A stretch of DNA of 64,000 nt from Pseudomonas ekonensis. Its GTDB lineage: Bacteria; Pseudomonadota; Gammaproteobacteria; Pseudomonadales; Pseudomonadaceae. Below the pieces are notes generated by a model. It was not told where the DNA came from. It worked only from the letters and a program-made list of their open reading frames with translations, and searched no databases. This document shows, piece after piece, positions 63,586-64,000 of this stretch. A program made the position numbers and the translations under genes. The stretch is from assembly GCF_019145435.1 (NCBI RefSeq), contig NZ_JAHSTS010000002.1, positions 992,001 through 1,056,000 on the forward strand, written 5' to 3'. Numbering within the stretch: position 1 is the stretch's first letter; each line of letters opens with the position of its first letter.

Positions 63586-63914
63586 GAAACCGCTCCTGCC
63601 GGAAAAAGAGAGCGGTAATGGTACTGGCGCCAACATGCTTGCACAAGCGAAGTACTGCGCTGCCGCCATTCCCCTTGGCGCCGCTTTTCGCTACCCTTCA
63701 GGCTTTGATCGGTACAGATCGGCTCGCATGCCGGGTTCCAGCCTCCCGAATCGGCCCTCCGGGCCCCGTTCCAGCGTCGCCGCCGGACGCTCCCGCCACG
63801 GCGGACGCCGACGAAGCACGTTGCCGGGGCCTTGCGCACAGGCCTGTTCAGGCACTTCCCGACAGTCGATGCCCTCTAATGACTACCGACCGCTCATCGC
63901 TTTAGGAACGCTGC
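63586..63914. other. divergent intergenic region, 329 bases
   Basis: This gap separates dapA (minus) from gcvR (plus). It contains the dapA promoter at 63618-63646 and, on the right, AGGAACGCTGC just before the gcvR start. An open plus-strand frame across it (63618-63905) lacks a ribosome site and family resemblance, so I do not call it. Confidence 0.6.
63618..63646 (-). promoter_or_regulatory. putative dapA promoter
   Basis: On the minus strand TTGTGC (63646-63641) and TACCAT (63623-63618) are 17 bases apart, about 33 bases before the dapA start codon. Each element matches consensus moderately. Confidence 0.4.
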
Positions 63915-64000
63915 ATGTCCACCCCCACAGTTCGCGAACAATTCCTTGTCATCAGTGCCCTCGGCGCCAACCCCATGGAGCTGACCAACGTGCTGTGCCG
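63915..64000 (+). CDS. gcvR: glycine cleavage system regulator GcvR-like (partial)
   Basis: The first 28 codons are visible (MSTPTVREQFLVISALGANP, then MELTNVLC) and the gene runs off the right edge. The N terminus fits the first ACT domain of GcvR-type proteins, and the position divergent from dapA is where I recall this gene in Pseudomonas. AGGAA lies seven bases before the ATG. The call rests on a short stretch and on synteny. Confidence 0.7.
   Translation, partial: MSTPTVREQFLVISALGANPMELTNVLC

Noticed and set aside
63618..63905. 95-codon ORF between dapA and gcvR
   Set aside because: No ribosome site, no family, atypical Pro/Ala/Arg composition, and it overlaps the dapA promoter.

Overview
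The window is chromosomal DNA of a fluorescent Pseudomonas, most likely of the P. fluorescens complex. The evidence is the high GC with strong C/G third-position bias, the many REP/REPIN palindromes built on GGAGCGAGCCTGCTCGCGAT, and blocks whose gene order I recall from Pseudomonas: purC–MBL hydrolase–bamC–dapA–gcvR, and ECF sigma/anti-sigma beside a KAS III enzyme. It is mostly core and housekeeping sequence. I see no prophage, insertion sequence, CRISPR array or rRNA, and one tRNA gene.

Layout. 0-2.8 kb: two coupled lipoprotein genes, a small exported protein, and an isolated two-gene unit (AvrRpt2/C70-type cysteine protease plus an unknown partner) closed by a terminator. 2.9-7.6 kb: DEAD-box helicase, YbdG-type mechanosensitive channel, DMT transporter, azoreductase. 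7.8-14.6 kb: small exported protein, LysR regulator, hydrolase, cyclophilin, ABC exporter, aquaporin, FemAB-like acyltransferase. 14.9-24.7 kb: porin, ECF sigma and anti-sigma pair, KAS III enzyme, hrpA, aceK. 24.9-30.6 kb: two convergent DMT transporters, the second behind a long leader with an upstream ORF; lpxO, cysK, DUF748 protein. 30.6-33.5 kb: DUF4160 plus DUF2442-HTH pair with a palindromic operator, and a MoxR/VWA pair. 33.6-38.4 kb: MFS-pxpA-pxpB-pxpC operon (5-oxoproline use) with a divergent LysR gene. 38.4-50.4 kb: mixed housekeeping genes (glutamine amidotransferase, oligopeptidase B, cNMP-binding protein, yajD, SPOUT methyltransferase, a metalloprotease-like protein with a degenerate active site, ycgN, nitroreductase, 2-hydroxyacid dehydrogenase, ycgL, rnd). 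50.6-59.7 kb: lipid A phosphoethanolamine transferase, CynX-type MFS, three regulators or enzymes of aromatic/LysR type, a GtrA-methyltransferase-GtrB cassette, yegP-like gene, ppk2. 59.9-64 kb: tRNA-Ser(CGA), then purC, an MBL hydrolase, bamC and dapA in one operon, and the start of gcvR.

Themes. Envelope maintenance is prominent: lpxO and the eptA-like gene modify lipid A, bamC assembles outer-membrane proteins, and porin, aquaporin, YbdG and the Gtr cassette act in the envelope. The most unusual element is the 400-bp leader of the DMT transporter at 25967-26827. It has a promoter-like sequence with a hairpin at the predicted transcript start and a 55-codon ORF with four consecutive proline codons. 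An octamer inside those proline codons is perfectly complementary to the transporter's Shine-Dalgarno region. This has the layout of a translational attenuator driven by ribosome stalling. Other second-look items are the C70 protease pair, the DUF4160/DUF2442-HTH pair, the inverted heptamer arrays around 22.9 kb and 16.3 kb, and the pseudo-protease.
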